In this document: positions 1 to 7,805 of the stretch, in pieces
Numbering within the stretch: position 1 is the stretch's first letter
Layout: every line of letters starts with the position of its first letter
Assembly: GCF_900128425.1 (NCBI RefSeq)
Contig: NZ_LT635781.1
Location: forward strand, 52,656 to 116,655
Direction of reading: 5' to 3'
From: Anaerococcus urinomassiliensis
Lineage (GTDB): Bacteria > Bacillota > Clostridia > Tissierellales > Peptoniphilaceae
Length of the DNA: 64,000 bases
Translations under genes and position numbers: made by a program
Notes under the pieces: model-generated
What the model was told of the DNA's origin: nothing
The model's database searches: none
What the model saw: only the letters and a program-made list of their open reading frames with translations

Positions 1-1
1 T

Positions 2-1339
2 GTAGAAAAAGAAGAAGTAGAAAAAGGTGGAACAGTTGACTTAACAGACAACGTAACCAACCTAGACCAACTTCCAGAAGGTACAAGAGTAGAAGATGTA
101 ACTCCAGAAGGAACAATCGATACTGAAACACCAGGAGATTACACAGGAAAAGTAGAAGTAACTTATCCAGATGGATCAACAGAAACAGTAGATGTACCAG
201 TAACAGTAACTGAAAAGGCAAAAACAGATGCTGAAAACAACCCAGCAGTTGAGCCAGAAAAAACAGAAGTTAAAGATAAGAACAACTTAACAGATGATGA
301 AAAGAAATCTGTTGAAGATAAAGTTAAAGAAAAGAATCCAGAAGCTACCGATGTAACAGTAGGTGACGATGGATCAGTAACTATAACTTATCCAGATGAT
401 TCAACAAACACTTTAACTCCTGACCAAACTATAACAGAAAAGACCCCAGCAGAAGAATACCTAGCAGTATTTAATGGAAATGGTGGAACTCCAACAACTC
501 AAAAAGTAACTGTCAAAGACGGTGAAGTAGTAAGTGGAGTAGTAGAACCAACTAGAGAAGGCTACAAATTTGTAAAATGGGTTAAACTAGGAACAGATAA
601 TACATTTGACCTATCAACACCATTTAACAAAGATCTACTAGATGAGGATAATGCTGTAATCTTTACTGCAGTTTGGGAAAAAATTGAAAATGAAGTACCA
701 TCAGATGATAATAACAAGCCATCAGACGATAATAACAAGCCATCAGATGATGACAACAAACCATCAGACGATAATAACAAGCCATCAGATGATGATACTA
801 AACCATCAGATGATGACAACAAACCATCAGACGATGATAACAAACCATCAGAAGATGACAGCAAGCCATCAGAAGAAGACGACAAGCCATCAGATGATGA
901 TAGTAAACCATCAGACGAAGATAGCAAGCCATCAGACGATGATAGTAAACCATCAGAAGAAGACGACAAGCCATCAGATGATGATACTAAGCCATCAGAC
1001 GATGATAGCAAGCCATCAGATGATGATACTAAGCCATCAGAAGAAGATAGCAAACCATCAGATGATGAAAATAAAACACCTGCTGATGAAAATACAAAAC
1101 CAGAACCATCAGATAAGGGTGATGAAGGAACTAATGATGCTGCCAAGGGTAGCAGGGGTCAAGCAGGTTCAACCAATCCAGCTAAGAGACCAAGAGAAGT
1201 TCGTTCAGATGCAAGCAAAAATGCTGGAAAGAATGTCAAAACTGGTATAGCAGGAGAAGCTAATACACTAGCTACACTAGCAATGGCAGCAACAGCATTC
1301 CTAGCTAGCAAAAAGAAAAAAGAAGAGGATGATAATTAA
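2..1339 (+). CDS. Cell-surface repeat protein, C-terminal part (5' end outside window)
   Basis: The reading frame is open from base 2 and gives 445 residues with no start, so the gene begins upstream. In order: a Rib/alpha-like domain at about residues 8-72 (ends with a PDGST...VTVT pattern), a related second module at about 75-147, an InlB B-repeat / Listeria-Bacteroides-type module at about 150-222 (FNGNGG, EPTREGYKFVKW), a Ser-Asp-Asp-x-x-Lys-Pro repeat stalk at 233-358, and a C-terminal sorting signal with VKTG, a hydrophobic stretch and a KKKK tail. The protein is very acidic and presumably wall-anchored. The sorting motif lacks the canonical LPxT, but its KTG-I core matches that of the C69 dipeptidase at 36029-37807. 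Adhesin or wall-spacer function is inferred from the family, not shown. Confidence 0.85.
   Translation, partial: VEKEEVEKGGTVDLTDNVTNLDQLPEGTRVEDVTPEGTIDTETPGDYTGKVEVTYPDGSTETVDVPVTVTEKAKTDAENNPAVEPEKTEVKDKNNLTDDEKKSVEDKVKEKNPEATDVTVGDDGSVTITYPDDSTNTLTPDQTITEKTPAEEYLAVFNGNGGTPTTQKVTVKDGEVVSGVVEPTREGYKFVKWVKLGTDNTFDLSTPFNKDLLDEDNAVIFTAVWEKIENEVPSDDNNKPSDDNNKPSDDDNKPSDDNNKPSDDDTKPSDDDNKPSDDDNKPSEDDSKPSEEDDKPSDDDSKPSDEDSKPSDDDSKPSEEDDKPSDDDTKPSDDDSKPSDDDTKPSEEDSKPSDDENKTPADENTKPEPSDKGDEGTNDAAKGSRGQAGSTNPAKRPREVRSDASKNAGKNVKTGIAGEANTLATLAMAATAFLASKKKKEEDDN
698..1075 (+). repeat. 18 tandem 21-bp units encoding PSDDxxK
   Basis: Eighteen consecutive 21-bp units, each starting CCATCAGA, encode PSD/E-D/E-x-x-K heptads. 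The unit length is a multiple of three, so copy-number change keeps the frame. Third-base and x-position variation shows the units are not all identical. All reading frames stay open here, which creates long spurious ORFs on both strands. Confidence 0.9.
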
Positions 1340-1553
1340 TCATCTACTAGAAATGGAAAGAACTAAGGTAAAGTAATTCCCCTAGATTTCCTCTACTTAT
1401 CCTACAAAAATACATTTTGTATGGTTTTTGATTAAAATTCTATCTAAATAAAAGTCCTGATCCACAATTGTGTATGGATTCGCATAGATAAGATGATATT
1501 AAATCATAAAGTAGAAAAAAGACCCCAAAAGTTGGTTTATTCTAACTCTAAGG

Positions 1554-1570
1554 TGACCCCATAAAGTTGG
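1554..1570 (+). repeat. IS terminal inverted repeat, left
   Basis: TGACCCCATAAAGTTGG, matching the inverted right end at 15 of 17 positions. A further IR-like copy (GACCCCAAAAGTTGG) lies 34 bp outside, at 1521-1535. Confidence 0.7.
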
Positions 1571-1573
1571 ACC

Positions 1574-1610
1574 TAATACCAGAACTTGTAGTTTACTAGT
1601 TCTGGTATTA
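1574..1610. repeat. Long hairpin just inside left end of IS
   Basis: A perfect 13-bp inverted repeat (TAATACCAGAACT and its complement) with an 11-base loop, directly next to the left IR. With the terminator at 1621 it probably insulates the element from outside transcription. Confidence 0.7.
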
Positions 1611-1620
1611 GCTTATTACT

Positions 1621-1647
1621 TTCCACCCCTAGGGGTGGAAGTTTTTT
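1621..1647 (+). terminator. Terminator inside IS left end
   Basis: A perfect 20-base palindrome TTCCACCCCTAGGGGTGGAA followed by GTTTTTT on the + strand, so it stops + strand read-through from the surface-protein gene before it becomes antisense to the transposase. On the minus strand the hairpin is preceded, not followed, by the homopolymer. Confidence 0.8.
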
Positions 1648-2479
1648 ATGCTACATTCTTTTCTCTATATTCCACCGGACTTAAATATCCTAATTTTTCT
1701 TTTATTCTTTCTTCGTTGTAATATTTTATAAAATCTTCAATTGTTTGTTTTAAGTGTTCATATGAGTAGAATTTTCTTCCATAATATATTTCTTGTTTTA
1801 GTATTCCAAAGAAGTTTTCCATTGGTGAGTTGTCCAAGCAGTTTCCTTTTCTGGACATAGATTGGATTATGCCATTGGATTCTAGTTTTGATGTGTACTG
1901 CTTTACTTGATATGCCCAGCCTTGATCTGAGTGAAATATTCTTTCTTCCTTGCTTTTGTTAGTTATTTTTATTGCTCTATCTAAGGCTTTTAGAATTGGT
2001 TCTAGTGTTGGTTTCTTTGATATTTCATAGCTTAGTATTTCACTGTTGTACATATCTAGGTATGGATTTAGATAGAGTTTCTTTATTTGATAGTTTCCTG
2101 ATTTATCTTTTTCTAAATACTTAAATTCTGTTGTATCTGTCGTTATTTGGGTATATGGTTTTTCTACTTTGAAGTTTCTTTTTATCTTATTGTCTGCTAC
2201 TTTACCAACAGTTCCCTTGTATGATGAGTATTTTCTTGTTTTCCTTGAAAAGTTCTTTACTTGTATTTTTAATTTTTGAACTAACCTTTGTACTTTCTTT
2301 TTGTTTATTGTTAGTCCTGATCTTTTTAATATTGCTGTTATCCTTCTGTAGCCATAGTTTGGATTGTCTTTTCTGATTTTTAATATTTTTGATTCAATTT
2401 CTTTGTCTTTGCTTGGCAGCTCTAGCCTTTTTTGCCAATACATGTAGGTCGATTTTGGAAGGTTAAAGTAGATTAGCAA
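1646..2479 (-). CDS. IS3-family transposase OrfB (DDE integrase core)
   Basis: Catalytic part of an IS150-like transposase, 277 residues from a TTG. An HTH_21-type region (NPNYGYRRI) precedes an rve integrase core with the DDE triad: Asp in TTDTTEF, Asp in FHSDQGWAY and Glu in SPMENFFGILKQE. The C-terminus NEERIKEKLGYLSPVEYR is typical of the family. The open frame extends upstream of this TTG and overlaps the end of orfA (reading KTIEVLRSKYKLKDLL), so the functional product is most likely an OrfAB fusion made by -1 frameshifting rather than independent initiation at 2479. Confidence 0.93.
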   Translation of the reverse strand: MLIYFNLPKSTYMYWQKRLELPSKDKEIESKILKIRKDNPNYGYRRITAILKRSGLTINKKKVQRLVQKLKIQVKNFSRKTRKYSSYKGTVGKVADNKIKRNFKVEKPYTQITTDTTEFKYLEKDKSGNYQIKKLYLNPYLDMYNSEILSYEISKKPTLEPILKALDRAIKITNKSKEERIFHSDQGWAYQVKQYTSKLESNGIIQSMSRKGNCLDNSPMENFFGILKQEIYYGRKFYSYEHLKQTIEDFIKYYNEERIKEKLGYLSPVEYREKNVA

Positions 2480-2502
2480 ATCTTTAAGTTTGTATTTACT
2501 TC

Positions 2503-3096
2503 TTAAGACTTCGATTGTTTTAGCAATTGTCTTATTTCTGCATCTGTCATTTGAGACAATTCTATCTTTTTTTTTATTGCATCATTTTCTAGTTGAAGCC
2601 AATAGTTTTTTTCTTCTAACTTCTTTATTTTTTCTTTTAGTTGTGCTTTATTTAATGAATTATCTTCTTCGTTGGTTAATTGTGATGTTGATTCTAATTT
2701 TATATCTTTTGATTTCTCTGGTGTTTTTGCCATTTTTGAAGGTCTTCCTCTCTTCTTGGGTCTAAGTCCTTCAATTCCTTCTTTTCTATATTCATTGACC
2801 CATCGAGCGATTATTGATGGATTATTGATTTTAAGATTGTTTGATAGGCTTTGATAGGACATTTCTCCTGTTAAATACAAGTTTACTACATTTAGTTTAA
2901 ATTCTAAAGTGTAACTATTATTCTTTCTTGATACTTTTAGTCCATCATAACCTTGGGATTGGTAAGCATTAACCCACGTTCTAATAGTATGCTTGTCTGG
3001 GATATTGTATTTTTTTGCTAATTCTCTGTATCCTATTTTTCCTTCAAGATATTCTTTTACTAATTTCATCTTAAATTCTGTGCTGTATTTTGTCAT
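2503..3096 (-). CDS. IS3-family transposase OrfA (HTH, leucine-zipper)
   Basis: Regulatory and DNA-binding partner of the IS transposase, 197 residues. Two helix-turn-helix (homeodomain-like, HTH_28 type) repeats lie at about 1-55 and 58-110, marked by RTWVNAYQSQGYDGL and ARWVNEYRKEGIEGL. A basic RPKKRGRPSK stretch and a charged coiled coil (about 150-185, LKEKIKKLEEKNYWLQLEN) probably mediate multimerisation. The start is supported by AAGGAGG upstream at about 3105-3112. The frame ends 23 bp before the annotated orfB start, but the two open frames overlap. Confidence 0.92.
   Translation of the reverse strand: MTKYSTEFKMKLVKEYLEGKIGYRELAKKYNIPDKHTIRTWVNAYQSQGYDGLKVSRKNNSYTLEFKLNVVNLYLTGEMSYQSLSNNLKINNPSIIARWVNEYRKEGIEGLRPKKRGRPSKMAKTPEKSKDIKLESTSQLTNEEDNSLNKAQLKEKIKKLEEKNYWLQLENDAIKKKIELSQMTDAEIRQLLKQSKS
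2517..2521 (-). other. Probable -1 programmed frameshift site between orfA and orfB
   Basis: On the minus strand the orfA codons CTA-AAA-CAA allow tRNA-Lys on AAA to slip back one base onto another AAA. The -1 frame then continues as ACA-ATC-GAA-GTC into OrfB without a stop. IS3-family elements are known to make OrfAB this way, but this slippery run is shorter than the usual A6G. Confidence 0.5.
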
Positions 3097-3130
3097 TAAA
3101 AAACTGACCTCCTTAAGTTGGTTTTTAAGT

Positions 3131-3147
3131 CCAACTTTTGGGGGTCA
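3131..3147 (-). repeat. IS terminal inverted repeat, right
   Basis: Read on the minus strand this is TGACCCCCAAAAGTTGG, at the promoter-side end of the element, 35 bp upstream of the orfA start. Confidence 0.7.
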
Positions 3148-3173
3148 GTACACTCTCGGGGTCTTTTTATTAT

Positions 3174-3563
3174 TTATTGGTCATTTGGTGAATACTGGAA
3201 TTGATCTGAAAATGCTAGTAGGAAGCCAGTCAAAAATGGGAATATCATGTATAAAATTCTTATAATTATATTATCTGTAAACTTTGATGCGAATTTATAG
3301 CCCATAAAGATAAAGACTAATACTTGGATATGGGGAATGAAGGATCCTATAAACCAAAGTATGTTATTTGAACTGCCTGGATTGGCAATGTTATAGGCTA
3401 CCCATACATTGTAGACTGGTATTATAGATTTCCAGCCTTCTTCTCCAGCTTTTTCAAAAAGTCTCCACCATACTATTATTTGTAAAACATAAAATACAAA
3501 TAGGCTAAACCTGTAGTTACTATTTCCGTGGGTATTCCAAATCAAATCATTATAAGAAAACAT
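3174..3563 (-). CDS. DUF5684-type small membrane protein
   Basis: 129 residues with about three hydrophobic segments and the motif WRLFEKAGEEGWKSIIPVYN, characteristic of DUF5684-type membrane proteins of Gram-positive bacteria (function unknown; sometimes linked to signal peptidase or membrane maintenance). The start lies 2 bp downstream of the HAD gene stop, with no obvious separate promoter, so it is likely cotranscribed with the HAD gene. The insertion sequence ends only 27 bp past its stop and may have split its transcription terminator. Confidence 0.7.
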   Translation of the reverse strand: MFSYNDLIWNTHGNSNYRFSLFVFYVLQIIVWWRLFEKAGEEGWKSIIPVYNVWVAYNIANPGSSNNILWFIGSFIPHIQVLVFIFMGYKFASKFTDNIIIRILYMIFPFLTGFLLAFSDQFQYSPNDQ

Positions 3564-3565
3564 AA

Positions 3566-4225
3566 TTAATCTTCCAATTTGTCAATATCTATATCAGCAA
3601 TTGTATCTAGGACTTGGTCTGCGCTTTCTATTATATATTCCCATTCTCTCTCGTTGTAAGGGAAATCTTTTAGCCCACAGGTCTTGATGCCAAGTTTTTT
3701 TGCTGCATTTATGGCATAGAGGGCATCATCAAAGAGGATGATTTGATCGGCTGGCACAGCAAATTTGTCTATAGCGTTTTGCCAATAAGCGTCTTCTGCC
3801 TTGTTTAGGTCTGTCAAATCTGGTGTGTTAAGAAAACTGAAGTAGTCGCTAATTCCTAGTCTTTCAAAGGCAAGTTTGAGATAGATTGAATCTGTTGATG
3901 AAGCTATAGCCATTTCATAACCTGCCTCTTTGAGTTTTGTTAATATTTCCAAGGCGCCTTTTTTTGGCATTAGGTGATTTTTGTAGCCATCTTCGATTAC
4001 ATCTTCAAAGTACTTGCTAACTTCCGCTCTGCTCATATCTTTGGCAATATTTTCAGCTATATAATCTATCATGCCACCCATTGGAAGTGCTTCAATTTTT
4101 CCCTTTTCTTCCTTATCAAGTCCTTCAAAGCTAAAGCCGTATTTTTCAAAAATCCCATTAATTGGCTCGCTCCATATGTGCATGGAATCAAGTATTGTGC
4201 CGTCGCAGTCAAAAAGTAATTTCAT
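3566..4225 (-). CDS. HAD-superfamily hydrolase (beta-phosphoglucomutase/phosphatase-like)
   Basis: 219 residues. Motif I FDCDGTILDS at residues 5-14 has the nucleophile Asp6 and acid Asp8. Motif II is IASSTDS, a Lys follows in LTDLNKAEDAYWQ, and motif IV is ILFDDALYAINAA. The helical cap between motifs I and II fits subfamily IA (phosphoglycolate phosphatase, beta-phosphoglucomutase and related sugar-phosphate phosphatases). The substrate cannot be told from sequence. RBS AGGAGG precedes the ATG. It is likely the first gene of a short minus-strand transcript with the DUF5684 gene. Confidence 0.85.
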   Translation of the reverse strand: MKLLFDCDGTILDSMHIWSEPINGIFEKYGFSFEGLDKEEKGKIEALPMGGMIDYIAENIAKDMSRAEVSKYFEDVIEDGYKNHLMPKKGALEILTKLKEAGYEMAIASSTDSIYLKLAFERLGISDYFSFLNTPDLTDLNKAEDAYWQNAIDKFAVPADQIILFDDALYAINAAKKLGIKTCGLKDFPYNEREWEYIIESADQVLDTIADIDIDKLED

Positions 4226-4268
4226 TTATCCTCCTAATAAAAAAGTGACACTGCTGGTGTCACATATA

Positions 4269-5246
4269 TTATCTTACAAAAATAGGAGAAGTTACCACTA
4301 AATGGTAGTCATGTTTTTCCTTCAAATCTCCTATCACTTCAAATCTAATATACCCAGGTTTTCCCTTAATATCAAAGTTGATTGATTCTTGGTAAGATAT
4401 TTGACTGTCAAACATTATTTCTTCGTTGTTGTAAATTACAAATCTTTTTGGGTCGATTTTGAAGTTTTCGTAGTTTTTAAACTTCGGCTTATCAAGTTTT
4501 ACAGAGCCTTTGACATGGTCATTTTCACTGATTTCATCGCCTAAGTTCATATTTTCAAGATCTAGATCCATTATAGGTCCATAAGTAATATAGGTGTTAA
4601 GTTTTCTAATGGCAGCTAGGGCATTTTCCTCACAAAGATCGCTATCAAATCCTAGCATATTGATAGCAAAGTTTTTGTCTTTGGAAGAAAGGCTGTGCCA
4701 ATCACGACCGGCTAGGGCTGCAAGTCTGTATCCTTGGCCAATCAAGTCGATCCATTTTTTGTAGGATTTTTCGTTGGCGATACTATCTTGTGGATTGCCA
4801 CTATTGGCAAGTTCTAGATAGTTAAACTTGGACCAGTCATCAACTTCAAATTCCCAATGGCAACCTGTACAGAAAGGATTGCCTATATCAAAAGGGTGGG
4901 CTATGCCGATTACTATATTATTATCATCTGCCCTAATCTCATCTATGCACTCTGAAATATTGTCGATTCTTGCCTTGGTATAATCTCCCATTTCTTCGTT
5001 ACCAAGGATTACCATATGTCCATAGAAAGTTGTCCATTCACTGCCCCTAAAGGCTGGTAAGATTTCCTCATCAAGCTTTGTTTCATAGATTTCTTCTAGA
5101 GCTGCATTTGTGTTGTGGTCTGTCACAAAAATAGCATCATAACCAAAGTCTTTGGCAGCTTCTAGTAGCTCTCTTGGTGAGAACTTGGCATCAGAATTTA
5201 TAGTGTGGGTGTGAAGTTCTATTGGTCTATAAGTTAGCTTAGTCAT
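4269..5246 (-). CDS. PHP-domain metallohydrolase, CehA/McbA-like
   Basis: 325 residues with PHP-fold metal motifs: LHTHTINSDAKFSP near the N-terminus, FVTDHNTN, a GSEWTTFYGH segment, and AHP and DWHSL further on. The family binds two or three divalent metals and includes CehA/McbA-type hydrolases; the substrate here is unknown. A C-terminal beta-rich region (after about 230) follows the catalytic domain. Its ATG overlaps the stop of the upstream 150-residue gene by 8 bp (ATGACTAA), which indicates translational coupling. Confidence 0.8.
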   Translation of the reverse strand: MTKLTYRPIELHTHTINSDAKFSPRELLEAAKDFGYDAIFVTDHNTNAALEEIYETKLDEEILPAFRGSEWTTFYGHMVILGNEEMGDYTKARIDNISECIDEIRADDNNIVIGIAHPFDIGNPFCTGCHWEFEVDDWSKFNYLELANSGNPQDSIANEKSYKKWIDLIGQGYRLAALAGRDWHSLSSKDKNFAINMLGFDSDLCEENALAAIRKLNTYITYGPIMDLDLENMNLGDEISENDHVKGSVKLDKPKFKNYENFKIDPKRFVIYNNEEIMFDSQISYQESINFDIKGKPGYIRFEVIGDLKEKHDYHLVVTSPIFVR

Positions 5247-5691
5247 CTATGGCCTCCAATGAAAAATGTGCATTAATTTTTGAATTTGAGCTGTGCATAC
5301 TTAGGACAAATTCGTAGTTGCCTTTCTTAACATCCAATTTCTTGTAACCAGGAGAGGACTTTTCCTTTGAAACAATGATTTCTTGGTGGTTATTCTTGTT
5401 GTGGTAGGCTCCTACAAATTTCCCTTCGTACAAAAGTGAGGTCGTAAGAAGATTTGCTATCTTACTATTTAGGATATCATCTCGTTCTTCTTGGCTGTAA
5501 TCTTCTTCTGGCATATATTTATCGACACATTCTTTAAGACTTTGCTTGCCGTATTCTTTTGGAACGTCGCTTGGGTCATAGTCTAAATTAATCTTAATAG
5601 CCTTATAGTCCCTATCCAGGCTAAAAGGATATCTTATATGCGTTAGCGTATCTTTGTCATCTAGCTTAAGATTTTCATCAAGTATTATCAT
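5239..5691 (-). CDS. Conserved hypothetical partner of PHP hydrolase
   Basis: 150 residues, acidic, with no signal peptide or membrane segment. I start at 5691 because ACAGGAGATAAA lies directly upstream; the longer frame to 5724 lacks an RBS. No domain is recognised with certainty. The C-terminal beta pattern (GNYEFVLSMHSSNSKINAHFSLEA) resembles the accessory beta-sandwich found attached to some CehA-type PHP proteins, so it may be an N-terminal or binding domain encoded separately and working with the overlapping hydrolase. That is inference from gene overlap. Confidence 0.6.
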   Translation of the reverse strand: MIILDENLKLDDKDTLTHIRYPFSLDRDYKAIKINLDYDPSDVPKEYGKQSLKECVDKYMPEEDYSQEERDDILNSKIANLLTTSLLYEGKFVGAYHNKNNHQEIIVSKEKSSPGYKKLDVKKGNYEFVLSMHSSNSKINAHFSLEAIDD

Positions 5692-5754
5692 TTTATCTCC
5701 TGTTTTTATGCTTTCTATTATCACTATACAATTGATGAGTAAATAAGGAAAAAA

Positions 5755-5790
5755 ATATGTGATATACTGTTAATATATAAGGAGTTTACT
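5755..5790 (+). promoter_or_regulatory. Likely promoter and RBS of chrA pair
   Basis: A TATACT -10-like sequence (about 5762-5767) and the RBS AAGGAG (about 5780-5785) lie in the 99-bp divergent gap between the PHP operon and the chromate transporter genes. No good -35 is seen at standard spacing. Confidence 0.4.
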
Positions 5791-6336
5791 ATGAATATTT
5801 TAGGAGAATTATATATAACCTTTGCCAAGATAGGATTATTTACTTTTGGTGGGGGTTATGCTATGTTGCCGCTTTTAGAGCGTGAGGTTGTCGATAATAA
5901 AAAGTGGGCAACTCACGATGAGATTTTGGACTACTATGCCATAGGCCAGTCTACACCAGGGATTATTGCGGTAAATACTGCAACTTTCTGTGGTTATTCC
6001 CAGGCTGGAAACTTGGGAGGGATTGTTGCAAGCCTTGGCTTTATTACGCCGTCTATAATTATTATTTTGATTATTGCCAACTTTTTGAAGAACTTTTCTC
6101 ATCTTTCTTTTATTCAGCACGCCTTTGCTGGAATTAGAGTTGGAGTTTCGGCTCTTGTTTTTTATTCGGTGCTTAAGATGATAAAGTCAAATGCCAATAC
6201 ACCTCTAAAGTTCGTAATATTTTTGCTAACCTTTGCAGCTATTGCATTTTTATCTATTTCGCCTGTTGTAATTGTAATTGCTGTTGGGGTTTTTGGGATT
6301 TTGCTTGGAAATAGAGGAGGTAAGAAATATGCTTAG
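5791..6336 (+). CDS. Chromate transporter family protein, subunit 1
   Basis: 181 residues, about five or six membrane segments. It has the CHR domain signatures FTFGGGYAMLPLLEREVV and GQSTPGIIAVNTATFCGY. This is a short, single-domain CHR protein. In Firmicutes such genes occur in tandem pairs whose products form the two halves of a transporter exporting chromate or an unknown anion. The next gene is its paralogue and overlaps it by 8 bp, in line with this arrangement. Confidence 0.88.
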   Translation: MNILGELYITFAKIGLFTFGGGYAMLPLLEREVVDNKKWATHDEILDYYAIGQSTPGIIAVNTATFCGYSQAGNLGGIVASLGFITPSIIIILIIANFLKNFSHLSFIQHAFAGIRVGVSALVFYSVLKMIKSNANTPLKFVIFLLTFAAIAFLSISPVVIVIAVGVFGILLGNRGGKKYA

Positions 6337-6889
6337 GTTGATTTGGGAATTTTTCAAGGCTGGACTATTTGCTGTAGGTGGAGGTATGGCAACTATTCCT
6401 TTCCTTCAGGATATGGCTAGGAATTACGGATGGTTTAGCGAAGCAGACCTACTTGATATGATAGCTGTCTCTGAGTCAACTCCAGGAGCTATAGGAATAA
6501 ATATTGCAACCTTTGCTGGATTTAAGTCATATGGATTCCCTGGTGCTATACTCGCAACCATATCGCTTATAACTGGGCCTATTATCATAGTCCTTATCAT
6601 ATCTAGAATGATGGCAAAGTTTAAAAACTCACAAACTATAGAAAATATGTTTACAACTATCAGACCTGCCACAGCTGGCCTTATCCTTGGAGCTATGAGC
6701 TCTGTAATGGTCATAACACTTTTTGATGTAGATTTGTTTAGGGCAAGTGGAAATATTATCGACTTATTAAGACCTATTCCTATAGCCTTATTTGCAGTAT
6801 TTTTATTTGCTTTGATAAAATTTAAGAAAATTCACCCACTTGTAATTATTGCAATTTCTGCTATTCTGGGTGTGGTGTTTGCCTTGTAA
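6329..6889 (+). CDS. Chromate transporter family protein, subunit 2
   Basis: 186 residues from the ATG at 6329, chosen over the 6278 ATG because GAGGAGGT is just upstream and the homologous N-terminus (LRLIWEFFKAGLFAVGGGMATIPFL) starts there. It has the CHR signatures FAVGGGMATIPFLQDM and SESTPGAIGINIATFAGF. It partners the preceding gene. Membrane location; substrate chromate or a related anion, inferred from the family only. Confidence 0.88.
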   Translation: MLRLIWEFFKAGLFAVGGGMATIPFLQDMARNYGWFSEADLLDMIAVSESTPGAIGINIATFAGFKSYGFPGAILATISLITGPIIIVLIISRMMAKFKNSQTIENMFTTIRPATAGLILGAMSSVMVITLFDVDLFRASGNIIDLLRPIPIALFAVFLFALIKFKKIHPLVIIAISAILGVVFAL

Positions 6890-6899
6890 GGAGGAATAT

Positions 6900-7805
6900 A
6901 TGGCGCAAATTTTAAACTTTGGATCACTAAATATTGATAAAGTTTATTCACTAGATCACATAGTAAATGAAAGTGAGACTATATCTGCCATATCTTATAA
7001 TGAAGGAATGGGTGGCAAGGGACTAAACCAATCCATAGCTCTTAAGGGAGCTGGTGCAGACCTTATTCATGCGGGTTATGTAGGAGAAGATGATGGAGAT
7101 ATACTACTAGATTATATGGTGGAAAATAAGGTTAAATTTTTAGTTGAAAAAGTTTCTGGAAAATCCGGCCATGCCATAATCCAAGTAGATAAAAACGCCA
7201 ACAACTCTATCATCGTAGAAGCAGGGGCTAATAAAAAGATTGATAAGTCCTATATTGACCAAGTATTGGCTGAATTTGAGGAAGATGATTTTCTACTTTT
7301 GCAAAATGAGATATCTAACTTGCAATACATTGTAGATGTAGCTAGCAAAAGAAAAATGAAAATTTTTTTAAATCCTTCGCCAGTCGATCAAACAATAAAA
7401 ACTATTGATTTTAACAAAATTGACACTCTTATCCTAAATGAAACCGAGGCATATGAGCTAAGCGGATGCGAAAATCTGGATCAAATAATAAATTATTTTA
7501 GAAAGAACTATAAAGATTTAAATCTTCTTTTAACCCTTGGCAAAGATGGTGGTATATATTCCTCAAAGGATACAGAGATTAAATTTTCTAGCTTTAAGAC
7601 CAAGACAATTGATACTACAGGAGCTGGTGATACTTTCTTAGGATATTTTCTTGCAAGTATCTCAAAGGGAGCAGACCTTGAAAAGTCACTAAATCTAGCA
7701 AGCCTTGCAGCTGGCCTTGCTTGCTCCAAGAGTGGGGCAGCCAATTCTATTCCTAGCCTAAAAGAAGTAGAAGAATATATAAAAGAAAATAATATGGAGT
7801 TATGA
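6900..7805 (+). CDS. rbsK: Ribokinase (PfkB family)
   Basis: 301 residues from the ATG at 6900 (AAGGAGG at about 6888-6894); an earlier in-frame ATG lies inside chrA and lacks an RBS. PfkB signature 1 is GGKGLNQSIALKGAGA near residue 38 and signature 2 is DTTGAGDTFLGYFLA near the C-terminus with the catalytic Asp. Cytoplasmic, phosphorylates ribose with ATP. It overlaps the nucleoside hydrolase start, so nucleoside-derived ribose is its likely substrate. Confidence 0.88.
   Translation: MAQILNFGSLNIDKVYSLDHIVNESETISAISYNEGMGGKGLNQSIALKGAGADLIHAGYVGEDDGDILLDYMVENKVKFLVEKVSGKSGHAIIQVDKNANNSIIVEAGANKKIDKSYIDQVLAEFEEDDFLLLQNEISNLQYIVDVASKRKMKIFLNPSPVDQTIKTIDFNKIDTLILNETEAYELSGCENLDQIINYFRKNYKDLNLLLTLGKDGGIYSSKDTEIKFSSFKTKTIDTTGAGDTFLGYFLASISKGADLEKSLNLASLAAGLACSKSGAANSIPSLKEVEEYIKENNMEL

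Larger units (their letters stand above)
1554..3147 (-). mobile_element. IS3-family insertion sequence, IS150-like, complete
   Basis: About 1.59 kb element with two overlapping-frame transposase genes on the minus strand. The ends are imperfect inverted repeats: TGACCCCATAAAGTTGG at 1554-1570 and the complement of TGACCCCCAAAAGTTGG at 3131-3147 (15 of 17 match). I see no convincing 3-4 bp target duplication (left flank AAGG, right flank GTAC). The element contains internal hairpins just inside its left end. Both transposase frames and the DDE residues look intact, so it may be active. Exact outer boundaries are uncertain because IR-like sequence also occurs just outside the left end. Confidence 0.85.

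Noticed and set aside
698..1075. CRISPR-like array of regular repeats
   Set aside because: Units are contiguous with no unique spacers and encode protein; no cas genes are in the window.
562..1250. Long ORFs overlapping the surface-protein repeats on the minus strand and in another + frame (SSSDGLL-type and NHQ-type repeats)
   Set aside because: They arise because the 21-bp unit leaves all frames open; the real frame continues coherent Rib and sorting-signal domains on both sides.
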